DNA of 28,064 nucleotides from JAVBLQ01 sp031553435 (GCA_031553435.1 JAVBLQ010000049.1:1-28064); one strand, 5' to 3'; counted from the first letter of the stretch, positions 5,605-16,147 are shown. The notes: a model not told the origin generated them from the letters alone. A program made the numbers and translations.

Positions 5605-8142
5605 ATGAAATATTTATTAAGCATCTTTACCGGATTTATTCTTTTTTCAGCAAATCTTAAAGCTGAGGATAAAATTATTGTTGAAAAATATAAATATTGG
5701 GGAAATATTCCGGTGAATCGTCCGGTGTTGGTTGATAGCCTGGATGTGAACGGAGAGAAATTTTCCGGTAAAGCATTGTTGAAAACCGATATTTCGTTTG
5801 ATAAATTTCATTCGAATAACCAAACAATAGAGACTGATACATTGGGTTTTATACGCATACCAGGGAAAAAGGGAAAGGATACGTTTCACCTTTTTTCGTT
5901 TAATGTGGATGCTGGAAATTATTATTCCGGCGCACAACTCGAAATTACCGGAACCGGAATGTTTGAGGTTTTTGTCAACGGCAAAAAGGAAAAAAGCAAT
6001 ACTTACATTGCCAAAGATTTTGATGATGCCGATCCCGCTTATATCAACCTGACTCTGGAGCCCAAACGATATGAAATTATCGTGAAATACTTGTTGAGTG
6101 GAGAAAAACCGGATACCTTGCAACTCAAAAGTGTTTTGAATAACGTCAGAAACCCGGATCAGATCAGCGTTTCGGCAGATGCTAAACGTGCAATCACGAT
6201 GAATGATATCATTGAAGGAAACCGGCTGGTCAGATCGGCTATTTCACCCAGTGGAAAATATTATTTTGCCTCTTATTCCAATTTTTATCCGACGGAAAAA
6301 ACGATTTCGAATATAGAACTCCGGGAAGTGAAAAATAATCAATTGATATTCCGTTTCCCGACTTATATAACTCCTTATTGGGCTCCGCAAACCGATCATA
6401 TTTATTTTTGGAGAACGGGAGAAACGGAGTCGGATCTCTATCGTTTGAATCCGTCCAATATGGAGGAAAAAATTATTTGCGGAGGGTTGAAAGTAGAATC
6501 TTCGGTCATTTCTCCTGACGAAAAATATATGATTGTCCGTATAGAAGACAAAGGCCCGGCTCAAACCGGATCTTTCAAAAGATTCCTCTCTCCCGATGAC
6601 AGAACCGGAAACTGGAGAGACCGGACTTCCCTCTATCGTTATAGTTTTGAGGATGGAACTTTGGAACGGCTTACTTTCGGAAAATCAGACACATACCTGT
6701 CTGATATAAGTGAAGACAGCCAGGAGCTTTTATTTTATAGCAAAGAAGATGATTATGCGGAAAGACCGTTTTCCAGAACTTCCATATATAAATTGAATCT
6801 GCAAACCTTGGTTGTCGATACATTGGTATATAATGAAAAATATATCAATCGCGCTTATTTTTCTCCTGATAAGAAAAAGATTTTGTTTCTGGGAATGCCT
6901 GAATCTTTTAATAAAACAGGACAAAATATCTTGCCCGGACAGATTGCAAACAGTTCTGACAAACAGGCATTTATTATGGATTTGTCAACCAAAGAAGTAA
7001 AGCCGGTCACCAGAAATTTCAATCCGAGTATTGAATCGGCAGCCTGGTCTGTGTATGATAACAAGATATATTTCAAAGTGCAGGATGAAGACCGGGAACA
7101 AGTCTATTGTTATGATCCGGATACGGATAAATTCGAAAAATTACCTTTGCAGGAAGATATAATTTCATCTTTTACCTTATCAAAATCGAGTGCTGCAAGT
7201 TTGTATGCCGGACAAAGCGTATCGAATTCGACCCGTTTGTATGCTTATGATTTGAAATCAAAACGGTCTGTGCTTTTGTCTGATCCTTTTAAGGATCAAC
7301 TTGCTGAAATTAAATTGGGAAGCGTTTCCGATTGGAGTTTTGTTACGGATGATCAGACGGAAATTAAAGGCAGATATTATCTTCCTCCCGATTTTGATCC
7401 GGATAAAAAATATCCTTTGATTGTTTATTATTATGCGGGTACTACTCCTGTGGAAAGAACTTTTGAAGGCCGTTATCCATTACATGTGTATGCTGCTTTG
7501 GGATATGTTGTTTATACACTTCAACCGAGTGGAACTATTGGCTTCGGACAAGAATTTTCGGCCCGCCATGTGAATGCATGGGGACAACGTACTGCCGATG
7601 AAATTATTCAGGGAACAGAACAATTTTGTGCAACACATGGATTTGTAGATAAAACAAAAATCGGTTGTATCGGAGCTTCTTACGGAGGCTTTATGACTCA
7701 ATATTTACAAACAAAAACTGACTTGTTTGCTGCTGCTGTTTCACATGCCGGAATCAGTAATATTGCAAGTTACTGGGGCGAAGGTTATTGGGGATATTCA
7801 TACGGCGGATCTGCCAGCGCCGATAGTTATCCCTGGAATAATCCGAAACTGTATGTAGAACAAAGTCCTTTGTTTCATGCAGATAAGATCAATACCCCTT
7901 TGTTGTTGCTTCATGGAGGTTCGGATATAAATGTGCCTATCGGCGAAAGTATCCAAATGTTCAATGCACTTAAAATATTGGGAAAAACCGTTGAGTTCAT
8001 ACAGGTTGATGGTGAAAATCATGCGATTACCAATTATAAAAAACGATTGGAATGGAATAATACGATCTTTGCATGGTTTGCCAGGTGGCTCAAAAACGAA
8101 CCGGAGTGGTGGAATAAAATGTATCCGAAGACTTATGAATAA
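5605..8142 (+). CDS. Secreted S9-family prolyl oligopeptidase/dipeptidyl-peptidase-like
   Basis: 845 residues from ATG 5605, chosen because it starts directly at a signal peptide (MKYLLSIFTGFILFSANLKA); an upstream in-frame ATG at 5578 would bury it. Residues ~40-180 are a beta-rich extension with a galactose-binding or PA14-like look. A beta-propeller region follows (repeated strands such as ISPSGKYYFASYS, ISPDEKYMIV, FSPDKKKILF). The C-terminal alpha/beta-hydrolase carries the catalytic triad: Ser692 in GASYGG, Asp774 in GGSDINVP and His806 in GENHAI. It hydrolyses peptides, by family with preference near proline, outside the inner membrane. It overlaps rsmG by 8 nt. Confidence 0.92.
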   Translation: MKYLLSIFTGFILFSANLKAEDKIIVEKYKYWGNIPVNRPVLVDSLDVNGEKFSGKALLKTDISFDKFHSNNQTIETDTLGFIRIPGKKGKDTFHLFSFNVDAGNYYSGAQLEITGTGMFEVFVNGKKEKSNTYIAKDFDDADPAYINLTLEPKRYEIIVKYLLSGEKPDTLQLKSVLNNVRNPDQISVSADAKRAITMNDIIEGNRLVRSAISPSGKYYFASYSNFYPTEKTISNIELREVKNNQLIFRFPTYITPYWAPQTDHIYFWRTGETESDLYRLNPSNMEEKIICGGLKVESSVISPDEKYMIVRIEDKGPAQTGSFKRFLSPDDRTGNWRDRTSLYRYSFEDGTLERLTFGKSDTYLSDISEDSQELLFYSKEDDYAERPFSRTSIYKLNLQTLVVDTLVYNEKYINRAYFSPDKKKILFLGMPESFNKTGQNILPGQIANSSDKQAFIMDLSTKEVKPVTRNFNPSIESAAWSVYDNKIYFKVQDEDREQVYCYDPDTDKFEKLPLQEDIISSFTLSKSSAASLYAGQSVSNSTRLYAYDLKSKRSVLLSDPFKDQLAEIKLGSVSDWSFVTDDQTEIKGRYYLPPDFDPDKKYPLIVYYYAGTTPVERTFEGRYPLHVYAALGYVVYTLQPSGTIGFGQEFSARHVNAWGQRTADEIIQGTEQFCATHGFVDKTKIGCIGASYGGFMTQYLQTKTDLFAAAVSHAGISNIASYWGEGYWGYSYGGSASADSYPWNNPKLYVEQSPLFHADKINTPLLLLHGGSDINVPIGESIQMFNALKILGKTVEFIQVDGENHAITNYKKRLEWNNTIFAWFARWLKNEPEWWNKMYPKTYE

Positions 8143-8761
8143 AAATATGATTGATAAATATTTTCCGGATTTGACGGAAGAAAAGAAAAAACATTTTGAC
8201 GCATTATACGATCTTTATATGGATTGGAATGCCAAAATCAATGTCATTTCCAGAAAAGACATTGAAAATTTGTATGAACATCATGTTCTGCACTCTTTAG
8301 GGATTGCTAAAATAATCAACTTCAGACCGGAAACTACAATTCTGGATGTAGGAACCGGTGGGGGGTTCCCCGGCATTCCGTTAGCCATACTCTTTCCTGA
8401 TGTGAAATTCCATCTGGTGGATAGCATCGGGAAAAAGATCAAAGTAGTTGCTGCCGTTGTTGAACAACTCCAATTAAAAAATGTAACTTTTGCCCATTGT
8501 CGTGCGGAAGAAGAGAAGCTGAAATATGATTTTGTAGTCAGCCGTGCAGTCATGCCGTTGAAAGATCTGATAAAAATTATTCAAAAAAATATTAAAAAAG
8601 AGCAAAAAAACAGTCTGCCCAACGGACTTATTTGTTTAAAGGGAGGCGAACTTCAACATGAAATTCTGCCTTTCAAAAAAATAGCCGTTGAATATGATTT
8701 AAGCGATTATTTTTCAGAAGAATATTTTGAGACAAAAAAAATAGTGTATGTTCCAATTTAG
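8135..8761 (+). CDS. rsmG: 16S rRNA (guanine-527-N7)-methyltransferase RsmG
   Basis: 208 residues from ATG 8135 (a second ATG at 8147 is possible). The Rossmann methyltransferase core shows the AdoMet-binding loop LDVGTGGGFPGIPLA (70-84), the acidic strand end HLVDSIGKK (93-101) and the family motif VVSRAVMPL (134-142). RsmG methylates G527 of 16S rRNA in the 30S subunit. Length and motif order are those of the family. The start overlaps the peptidase stop by 8 nt, so the two are likely translationally coupled. Confidence 0.95.
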   Translation: MNKNMIDKYFPDLTEEKKKHFDALYDLYMDWNAKINVISRKDIENLYEHHVLHSLGIAKIINFRPETTILDVGTGGGFPGIPLAILFPDVKFHLVDSIGKKIKVVAAVVEQLQLKNVTFAHCRAEEEKLKYDFVVSRAVMPLKDLIKIIQKNIKKEQKNSLPNGLICLKGGELQHEILPFKKIAVEYDLSDYFSEEYFETKKIVYVPI

Positions 8762-8795
8762 AATTACTCAGAGCCACTCTGTGTTATAAAATACA

Positions 8796-9431
8796 ATGAA
8801 AATAAAAATATTTGAATTCAACCCTATACAGGAAAACACCTATGTAGTTTATGATGAAACGGGAGAAGCCGTTATCATCGATTGCGGGTGTCTAGGAAAA
8901 GAAGAAGAAAAAATCCTGGATGATTTTATCGCTTTCAATCATTTGACAGTAAAGCATTTGTTGAATACCCATTTGCATTTAGACCATGCTTTTGGGAATG
9001 CGTTCGCATCTAAAAAATATGGACTTAAACCGGAAGGAAATAAGCTGGAAGAAACCGGAATGCCCGGTTTGAAAGAACAAGCCCGGAGATTTGGCTTTGA
9101 ATTGGTTGAAGATGCCGTAACATTAGGTACTTATCTGGAAGATGGTGATACTGTTACTTTTGGAAATCATACACTCTATTGCCTGTTTGTCCCCGGGCAC
9201 TCTCCGGGAAGTATTTGCTTTTACTCCAAAGAAGGAAATTGCGTCTTTGCCGGTGATGTATTGTTTCAGGGAAGCATCGGACGGACAGATCTTTGGGGCG
9301 GCAGTTTCAATACATTGATCAGCGGAATCCGAAGAAAGTTGTTGACTTTGCCCGAGTCCACAGTTGTTTATCCGGGACATGGGCCGGCGACTACGATAGG
9401 GGAGGAGAAGAGGAATAATATGTATTTGTGA
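8796..9431 (+). CDS. MBL-fold metallo-hydrolase (glyoxalase II-like)
   Basis: 211 residues. Metal ligands of the metallo-beta-lactamase fold are all visible: THLHLDH (58-64; H59, H61, D63, H64), H135 in PGHSPGS, D154 in FAGDVLF and H195 in YPGHGP. The compact length without the C-terminal helical domain of classical glyoxalase II resembles the YcbL type. The substrate is probably a small thioester, but this is inferred from the family. It lies 34 bp after rsmG on the same strand. Confidence 0.9.
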   Translation: MKIKIFEFNPIQENTYVVYDETGEAVIIDCGCLGKEEEKILDDFIAFNHLTVKHLLNTHLHLDHAFGNAFASKKYGLKPEGNKLEETGMPGLKEQARRFGFELVEDAVTLGTYLEDGDTVTFGNHTLYCLFVPGHSPGSICFYSKEGNCVFAGDVLFQGSIGRTDLWGGSFNTLISGIRRKLLTLPESTVVYPGHGPATTIGEEKRNNMYL

Positions 9432-9593
9432 GATAGTTGCTAAAATGATACTTGTTATTAATTGTTAACAATAGAAGAAATATAATATAACTTTCACAAA
9501 TATACACATTTATGTAACAGACAGGTTAACTAATAAAAAAGTGTGCTGTGAGTAAAGCCATCACTCCAGATATGAAAAATATCCTCCCTCAAA

Positions 9594-9625
9594 ATTGTAT
9601 CGGCTCCCATTTAATTTTAACTTTG
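9594..9625 (+). promoter_or_regulatory. Putative promoter of gcvP
   Basis: TAACTTTG at 9618-9625 with ATTG at 9594-9597, a 20-bp spacer; the -33 box has three of four consensus bases. Transcription would begin ~40 bp before the start codon. The 9432-9672 gap shows nothing else clear. Confidence 0.5.
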
Positions 9626-9672
9626 CACTTTAACATATAAAGTCATTAGTGTAAAACAAAACAACAATATTC

Positions 9673-12522
9673 ATGAAGACCGAACAATTTGCGTACCGTC
9701 ACATCGGTATTACAGATGAGGATATGAAAACGATGCTTCCTAAAATCGGAGTATCATCATTAGACGAGTTGATAGACCAAACTATTCCGCAGGCAATCAG
9801 AATCAACAAACAATTGGATTTGCCGGAAGCCATGACCGAAAGAGAATATGCCGAGCATATCGCTGAACTGGCTTCCAAAAACGAGGTTTTCACCAGTTAT
9901 ATCGGAATGGGTTGGTATGATACGGTAACTCCCGCACCGGTTTTACGCAATGTTTTTGAGAATCCGGTTTGGTACACTTCCTATACACCTTATCAGGCTG
10001 AAATTTCACAAGGTCGGTTAGAGGCTTTGTTGAATTTCCAAACAATGATTGTGGATCTGACGGGTTTACCGATCACAAATTGTTCGCTTTTGGATGAGGC
10101 CACCGCTGCTGCCGAAGCCGTCAATGTATTTCATGCAACCAGATCGCGTGAACAGATCAAAAATGAAGCCAATCAATTATTTGTAGATGAAAATGTTTTT
10201 GAATCTACTTTGGCTGTTATACATACAAGAGCTGTCCCGCAAGGAATTCAGGTTGTCAAGGGAGATTATAAGACTTTCAATTTTACGGATAAAGTTTTTG
10301 CAGCGATCATTCAATATCCGGATGCCAACGGAAATATCGAAGATTACCGTGAATTTGTTCAAAAAGCCAATGCTTCGGGAGCCAGAGTAGGTGTTGCTGC
10401 CGATATCCTGAGCCTGGCAATTTTAACTCCTCCGGCAGAATGGGGAGCCGATATTGTTTTCGGTTCTACGCAAAGATTGGGAATCCCGATGTTTTACGGA
10501 GGTCCTTCGGCTGGATATTTTGCAACGAAAGATGAGTACAAACGACATATTCCGGGACGTATTATCGGTATTTCCAAAGATGCTTACGGAAAATCGATGT
10601 TGAGAATGGCGCTTCAAACCCGCGAACAACATATCAAAAGGGAAAAAGCAACTTCCAATATTTGTACGGCGCAAGCTCTATTGGCTACAATGGCCGGATT
10701 TTATGGCGTTTATCATGGGCCGGAAGGTTTGAAAGAGATTGCAACCAGAATTCATTCGATGGCCGGCTTTGTTTCTCATGAATTGGAGAAATTAGGTTTT
10801 AAACAACTGAATACACAATTTTTCGATACAATCAGGATTCAGGGTTTCAAAATTCCTGAAGCACAACAATTATTCAGGGAAACAGCTTCGGATTGTAAAG
10901 TGAATTTCCGTTGTTTTCCCAATGGAGATATCGGAATCAGTATAGATGAGACAACTTTACCGGAAGATATAGGCGTTATCCTGTATATTTTCTCTACTGC
11001 CATCGGGAAAGAATATATGATGGATAAAGATATTCCTTATCAACTGTATCTGGAAGAAAAATTTGTCAGAAAAAGCCTGTTCATGACACATGAAGTTTTC
11101 AATAGTTATCATACGGAAACAGCTCTGATGCGTTATATCAAAAAACTTGACAGAAGGGATATTTCCCTTGCTCATTCCATGATTTCATTGGGATCATGTA
11201 CGATGAAACTGAATGCGGCATCTGAATTACTTCCTCTTACCAGACCCGAATTTTCAGGAATACATCCTTATGCTCCTGAGGAACAAACGGAAGGCTATAA
11301 AGAACTAATTGAAAATTTACAATCATACCTGGCGGAAATAACAGGTTTGCCGGGAGTCAGTTTGCAACCGAATTCCGGAGCCGCCGGTGAGTATGCAGGC
11401 TTGATGGTTATCCGTTCATATTTAAATGCGACCGGACAAGGACACCGGAACATCATCCTGATTCCCGAATCAGCGCATGGAACCAATCCTGCGAGCGCTA
11501 TTCAAGCCGGTTTCCAAACATTGACAGTATCGTGTGATGAGAATGGAAACACAAATATAGACGATTTAAGAGCTAAAGCTCAGGAACACAAAGATTCTCT
11601 GGCGGCTTTGATGATTACCTATCCTTCTACGCATGGAATTTTTGAAACCGATATCATGGAAATATGCAAGATTATCCATGATTGCGGAGGACAAGTTTAT
11701 ATGGATGGCGCGAATATGAATGCACAAGTCGGATTAACCAATCCCGGATTTATCGGAGCCGATGTTTGTCACTTGAACTTGCATAAAACATTTGCCATTC
11801 CGCATGGAGGAGGTGGTCCCGGTGTCGGCCCTATTTGTGTAGCCAAACATTTGAGAGATTATTTACCTTCACATCCCGTTACCGAAGGTTCGGATGCTAA
11901 TACTGTGGCTTCTGCTCCTTTCGGAAGTGCAGGTGTTTTACCGATTACTTACGGTTACATCCGTATGATGGGTGCAGAGGGATTGACTCAGGCCACAAAA
12001 GTTGCGATCTTGAATGCCAATTATCTGGCAGCCTGTCTGGAAGATGCTTATGGCATTGTTTATAAAGGTGCGCAAGGTCGTGTGGGTCATGAGTTAATCC
12101 TCGAATGCCGTAAGATCAAAGATATTTCCGGAATCAATGAAACAGATATTGCCAAACGTTTGATGGACTATGGTTTCCATGCGCCGACTCTTTCGTTTCC
12201 TGTACACGGAACGCTGATGATTGAACCGACGGAAAGTGAAAATCTGTTGGAACTCAATCATTTTGTAGAAACCATGTTGAACATCCGGAAAGAAATCCGT
12301 GAGGTAGAAACCGGAGAAGCCGGTAAGGAAGATAATGTGTTGATCAATGCTCCTCATCCCGAATACGAAGTTTGCGCCGATGAGTGGAAACACAGTTATC
12401 CCCGAAGCAAAGCGGCCTATCCTTTGGAATGGATCAAAGACAATAAATTCTGGATTAATGTTGCCCGTGTTGACAATGCTTATGGGGACAGGAATCTGAT
12501 TTGCACCTGCAACGTAAATTAA
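9673..12522 (+). CDS. gcvP: Glycine dehydrogenase (decarboxylating), P protein of the glycine cleavage system
   Basis: 949 residues, the usual length for the single-chain (fused N and C halves) P protein. The N-terminus (RHIGITDEDMKTML) and blocks TPYQAEISQGRLEALLNFQT, HSMISLGSCTMKLN and the PLP site LHKTFAIPHGGGGPG are clear. Lys705 is the expected Schiff-base residue. The enzyme decarboxylates glycine and passes the aminomethyl group to lipoyl-H protein. gcvT and gcvH are not in this window, so the system is dispersed. It appears monocistronic. Confidence 0.98.
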   Translation: MKTEQFAYRHIGITDEDMKTMLPKIGVSSLDELIDQTIPQAIRINKQLDLPEAMTEREYAEHIAELASKNEVFTSYIGMGWYDTVTPAPVLRNVFENPVWYTSYTPYQAEISQGRLEALLNFQTMIVDLTGLPITNCSLLDEATAAAEAVNVFHATRSREQIKNEANQLFVDENVFESTLAVIHTRAVPQGIQVVKGDYKTFNFTDKVFAAIIQYPDANGNIEDYREFVQKANASGARVGVAADILSLAILTPPAEWGADIVFGSTQRLGIPMFYGGPSAGYFATKDEYKRHIPGRIIGISKDAYGKSMLRMALQTREQHIKREKATSNICTAQALLATMAGFYGVYHGPEGLKEIATRIHSMAGFVSHELEKLGFKQLNTQFFDTIRIQGFKIPEAQQLFRETASDCKVNFRCFPNGDIGISIDETTLPEDIGVILYIFSTAIGKEYMMDKDIPYQLYLEEKFVRKSLFMTHEVFNSYHTETALMRYIKKLDRRDISLAHSMISLGSCTMKLNAASELLPLTRPEFSGIHPYAPEEQTEGYKELIENLQSYLAEITGLPGVSLQPNSGAAGEYAGLMVIRSYLNATGQGHRNIILIPESAHGTNPASAIQAGFQTLTVSCDENGNTNIDDLRAKAQEHKDSLAALMITYPSTHGIFETDIMEICKIIHDCGGQVYMDGANMNAQVGLTNPGFIGADVCHLNLHKTFAIPHGGGGPGVGPICVAKHLRDYLPSHPVTEGSDANTVASAPFGSAGVLPITYGYIRMMGAEGLTQATKVAILNANYLAACLEDAYGIVYKGAQGRVGHELILECRKIKDISGINETDIAKRLMDYGFHAPTLSFPVHGTLMIEPTESENLLELNHFVETMLNIRKEIREVETGEAGKEDNVLINAPHPEYEVCADEWKHSYPRSKAAYPLEWIKDNKFWINVARVDNAYGDRNLICTCNVN

Positions 12523-12536
12523 AAGTTAAAAGTGAA

Positions 12537-12589
12537 AAATGAAAAATTTATTGTGTACAAGCCAATTTTTAATTTTTAATTTTTCATTT
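12537..12589 (+). terminator. AT-rich inverted repeat after gcvP
   Basis: AAATGAAAAATT (12537-12548) pairs with AATTTTTCATTT (12578-12589), a 12-bp stem. It lies 14 bp after the gcvP stop codon. A weak, probably bidirectional terminator of a kind common in AT-rich Bacteroidota DNA. Confidence 0.5.
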
Positions 12590-12685
12590 ACTCTGAACTT
12601 TTAGCAGTTTATTTTGTTGTATCCTATTAGTGGGGAAAACATACAGTCATTAAATTACTTGATTTTAACTCTAAAATAAAATATT

Positions 12686-13174
12686 ATGTTACACGCAGAA
12701 ATGGAAAATGCATTAAACAAACAAGTTAATGCAGAATTATGGTCAGCTTATCTATACCTTTCAATGTCGTATGATATGGCTGATAAAGGATTTAATGGAA
12801 TGGCAAGCTGGTTTGCCAAACAAGCAAGTGAAGAATTCGGACACGCTTCCAAAATTTCCAACCATATCATGGAAATGGATGGCAAAGTAAAATTAATGCC
12901 GATCGAAGAAGTAAGGCAAGAATGGAATTCTCCGCTCGATGCTTTCGAAGATACTTTACTTCATGAAAAGAAAGTAACGGCCATGATTCATCACTTGTAT
13001 GAGATGGCTAATAATCTGAAAGATTATGGAACAGCCCTGTTTTTACAATGGTTTATCGAAGAACAAGTTGAAGAAGAAGCTACCCCAAGAGATTATATAC
13101 AAGCATTGAAGAAAATTGAAAAAGATTCTGCTGCTATGTATATGTTTGATAAGGCTTTGGGAAAAAGAGATTGA
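12686..13174 (+). CDS. ftnA: Ferritin (non-haem, FtnA type)
   Basis: 162 residues with the complete FtnA set of metal ligands at the E. coli positions: E17, E49, E50, H53, E94, E126, Q127, E129 and E130. Helices and loop lengths match bacterial 24-mer ferritins. It oxidises Fe(II) at the dinuclear centre and stores it as ferric mineral in the cytoplasm. It is a single gene, convergent with the regulator downstream and bounded by hairpins. There is no obvious Fur-type box, but I could not test this quantitatively. Confidence 0.96.
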   Translation: MLHAEMENALNKQVNAELWSAYLYLSMSYDMADKGFNGMASWFAKQASEEFGHASKISNHIMEMDGKVKLMPIEEVRQEWNSPLDAFEDTLLHEKKVTAMIHHLYEMANNLKDYGTALFLQWFIEEQVEEEATPRDYIQALKKIEKDSAAMYMFDKALGKRD

Positions 13175-13194
13175 TTTAATGGAAAATTGAAAGT

Positions 13195-13244
13195 GGAAAG
13201 TGGAAAATGATTTTTGTATCAGTATTTATTATTTTCCACTTTCC
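13195..13244. terminator. Bidirectional terminator between ferritin and the regulator gene
   Basis: GGAAAGTGGAAAAT (13195-13208) pairs perfectly with ATTTTCCACTTTCC (13231-13244). It sits exactly between two convergent stop codons. Confidence 0.65.
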
Positions 13245-13248
13245 ATTC

Positions 13249-16092
13249 TCAAAAATTATTCAGAAAAATAGTCAAACTTTCTTCCCTGTTGAGCCCGATT
13301 TTTTTCCTTAAACGATAACGTAAAGTCTCGACTCCCCGGATAGAGATGTTCAGTAGCGGAGCCATTTCCTTAGATGAAAGTTGCATTTTGATAAATGCAC
13401 ACATCTTACGTTCATTCAAAGTAAGTTCCGGATATTGTTCCGACAAGCGTTGCATAAAGTTATTGTGAACCAAATCGAAGTGATTTTCAAATTTTTTCAG
13501 GCTATCATCTTCTATGATATTGCCTTCAATTTTATTGTTTATTCTCAAAAGATTTCTTCGTAAAGATGAAATTTCAAATTCATCGTTTTTGATGGTGCCG
13601 GATACTTTGGCCAAATCATTTTTAATTTCAGTCAATGTTTCGTTTTTTTGTGCCAGAATGATTGCTACATTGGCTAGTTCCTGATTTTTATGCTTGATTA
13701 TCATCTCCAATTGTTCATGTTTCAATTGAATAATTTCTTCTTCTTTTTTTTCTGATTCTATCCGGAATATTTCTTCTTTGACCTGCATTTCTCTCCGTTG
13801 TTTTTGTTCTATCTGCAACTTTTTTCGTCTGATACGAATATCATCCATATACCATAATCCTATAAGGAATAGGGTAAACAGTAGAATATAAATGAAATAA
13901 GCCAGGTTTGTACGATACCAGGGAGGCAGAATGACAAATGTAAACTCGTCATATAATATTTTTCCGCTATTCGTGATTGTTTCTACTCTGAAAATATGCT
14001 TTCCGACCCCGAGTCCTGAATAATCTTTTGTATTGGATGAAGAAGAATCTTGCCAGGGTTCTTTATCCATTTTACAGCGGTAAAATACTTCCTGGGAATC
14101 TCCATAATTGATTTTATTAAAATAGAATCGCAAAGAGTTATGTATATAATCGATCTCCGGGATTGTTTTTTTGTTCGTAAAATTGCTTACATAAATCAAT
14201 GAATCGGAGGGATTTGTAATCATTACATGACTGATTCTCAGGATTTCTTGTTGAGGAGTGCTTCTTTCATTCATATTCCACATGGAAAAACCGTCTTCAT
14301 TACAAATGATTACCGATGAATCGGAAATAGGTAAAAGATTTTCAAAATTACTTATCAACGGAATGTTGTGGAAATAACTGAAAGTCTCTTGTATTTTTTC
14401 CGGAACAACACTGATCATCTTGTTTCCCAATGTCCAGATTGTTCCGTCTTTTTCAGCTAAACTATAATATGAATTTTTGTTCAGTACCGGAAATAAACGA
14501 TTGAGTTCCTGGTCTTTTTCAAACATGTTTCCATTATACCTGAAAAAGCTTTCGGGACTACAAAGCTTGATGTCTTCCTGTATTTTGTAAATATAATAAT
14601 TGGGAGGTATTTGCGGAGAAGTGAATTCTTCTATGCTATTTATCTTGTGGAAAGAATCGTCCAATGTGATTTTTATTAATTCGTTCCAGTTGTCCCGGGC
14701 AAATATAACTCCGTTTTCTTCTTCAAAATTAATGATGGAATTTGAGAATCCATTGATTAAAACAGGATTCTGCCACGAATCATTTTTTCGTTCCATCAGA
14801 TAAAATCCATTGTATGTTGAAATCAACGCTTTGTTTTTGTCTTTACTCAGCGGACGAAATTTCCAAACACCTGTTTTTAGATTCAAATCAATCTTTTTTC
14901 CTCCTTTCAACATGAAAAGACCTCGATCAAGGCAGCAAATCAGTTCATTATCAATAACAGTAAGTCCCCAAACCTGTCCTTGCATATTCTCAACCAGCTG
15001 TAGCTTTGAATTACTTTCCGACAGGCGGACCGGCCAGTCTATATAATACAAACCTTGATTTGTTCCTAGATACAACTTGTTGTTATACAACGCAACAGCA
15101 TATCCAGCACCATAAAAATTAACGGCAGAATATAAGTTCTTTATCGGAGAATTGAGATTAACCAAAGCAATTCCGTTATCTAAACCCAGCCATAAATTAT
15201 TGTTATTATCAAAATAGACGGACAGGATTGTATTGTTTTGCAAGCCATGAGATTCATTGAAGTAGTTGATAACTTCACCGGTTTCAGAGATAAGGACAGC
15301 GCCTTTCAGGATGGTTCCGATGGCAATTTTTCCTTTGTTAAAGGCAATAGAAAACAGTTCGTTGTGCTTGATAAAATCATCGACTTCCGTTTCGAAAGGA
15401 GTGAGTTCTTTTTTATCCAATATAAAAAGTCCATCCAATGCCGTAGCTACCAGTATCTTGTCGTTGAAGAGAAGAAGTTCTCTCAGTTTTTTATTTTTCA
15501 ATGGTTCGGTTTGATCCAGATTATAAAAAGTTTCTCCAGCCAGAATATAAATTCCCGAGTTGGTACCGATATACAGGGTATTACCTACAAACAAAGAACA
15601 ATCAATTTTGTCGGGACTGTTAATAACCGTAATTTTTCCTTCAGACAGTTTCAGAACAGAATGGTCTGCACAGAAATAGATTGAATTATCTACTTCATAA
15701 ATCCTCCAGATATTTCCGAATCCGATTTGATTTTTGAGTGCGTCCGACAATAAGCAATGGTATGCCAAATGACCTATTGTATCCGGTTCCAAATAACCGA
15801 ATTCATTGGCTCCGGCAACATAGATCCGGTCACTTTGTGTAGATTTCAACAGGCTGCGAACATCCGAGTGATTATTCAATGTATATAACTTCCAGTCTAT
15901 CCCGCTAAATTCAAGCACACCCATCTTGTTGGCAAAGTACATCCGGAAGTTGTCATGTTGCATGATTTGCCAGTTTTGGCTTCCCGCTTTATATTCTTTT
16001 CGGGTGTAATTGGTGATTATATTTGTCCAGGAAGCTGAAGCTATATTTGCCGTGAGTAAAAGAAAGACCAGAATCAATCGGATGATTTTCAT
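13249..16092 (-). CDS. Membrane-anchored propeller/Y_Y_Y sensor with C-terminal LuxR-like HTH
   Basis: 947 residues from ATG at 16092, chosen because it begins a signal peptide (MKIIRLILVFLLLTANIASA); an in-frame ATG 39 bp upstream would bury it. Order: periplasmic beta-propeller of ligand-binding-sensor type (repeats such as GTNSGIYIL, GLDNGIALV, GTNQGLYYI) to ~650; a Y_Y_Y (triple tyrosine) domain at ~654-720; one membrane span at ~728-748 (YFIYILLFTLFLIGLWYM); a basic coiled coil at ~750-845; and a LuxR-type HTH at ~885-944 (LTLNERKMCAFIKMQLSSKE, GVETLRYRLRKKIG). No histidine kinase or receiver domain is present. By architecture it is a one-component transmembrane regulator of Bacteroidota; ligand and targets are unknown. 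Confidence 0.85.
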   Translation of the reverse strand: MKIIRLILVFLLLTANIASASWTNIITNYTRKEYKAGSQNWQIMQHDNFRMYFANKMGVLEFSGIDWKLYTLNNHSDVRSLLKSTQSDRIYVAGANEFGYLEPDTIGHLAYHCLLSDALKNQIGFGNIWRIYEVDNSIYFCADHSVLKLSEGKITVINSPDKIDCSLFVGNTLYIGTNSGIYILAGETFYNLDQTEPLKNKKLRELLLFNDKILVATALDGLFILDKKELTPFETEVDDFIKHNELFSIAFNKGKIAIGTILKGAVLISETGEVINYFNESHGLQNNTILSVYFDNNNNLWLGLDNGIALVNLNSPIKNLYSAVNFYGAGYAVALYNNKLYLGTNQGLYYIDWPVRLSESNSKLQLVENMQGQVWGLTVIDNELICCLDRGLFMLKGGKKIDLNLKTGVWKFRPLSKDKNKALISTYNGFYLMERKNDSWQNPVLINGFSNSIINFEEENGVIFARDNWNELIKITLDDSFHKINSIEEFTSPQIPPNYYIYKIQEDIKLCSPESFFRYNGNMFEKDQELNRLFPVLNKNSYYSLAEKDGTIWTLGNKMISVVPEKIQETFSYFHNIPLISNFENLLPISDSSVIICNEDGFSMWNMNERSTPQQEILRISHVMITNPSDSLIYVSNFTNKKTIPEIDYIHNSLRFYFNKINYGDSQEVFYRCKMDKEPWQDSSSSNTKDYSGLGVGKHIFRVETITNSGKILYDEFTFVILPPWYRTNLAYFIYILLFTLFLIGLWYMDDIRIRRKKLQIEQKQRREMQVKEEIFRIESEKKEEEIIQLKHEQLEMIIKHKNQELANVAIILAQKNETLTEIKNDLAKVSGTIKNDEFEISSLRRNLLRINNKIEGNIIEDDSLKKFENHFDLVHNNFMQRLSEQYPELTLNERKMCAFIKMQLSSKEMAPLLNISIRGVETLRYRLRKKIGLNREESLTIFLNNF

Positions 16093-16147
16093 TTTATTCA
16101 GTAATAGGATTATAAATAAAGTTATATGCAAAGATATAAAATTTCAT

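Noticed and set aside
15238..15684. Plus-strand 148-codon open frame inside the regulator gene
   Set aside because: Antisense shadow of the well-supported propeller domain; no family resemblance.
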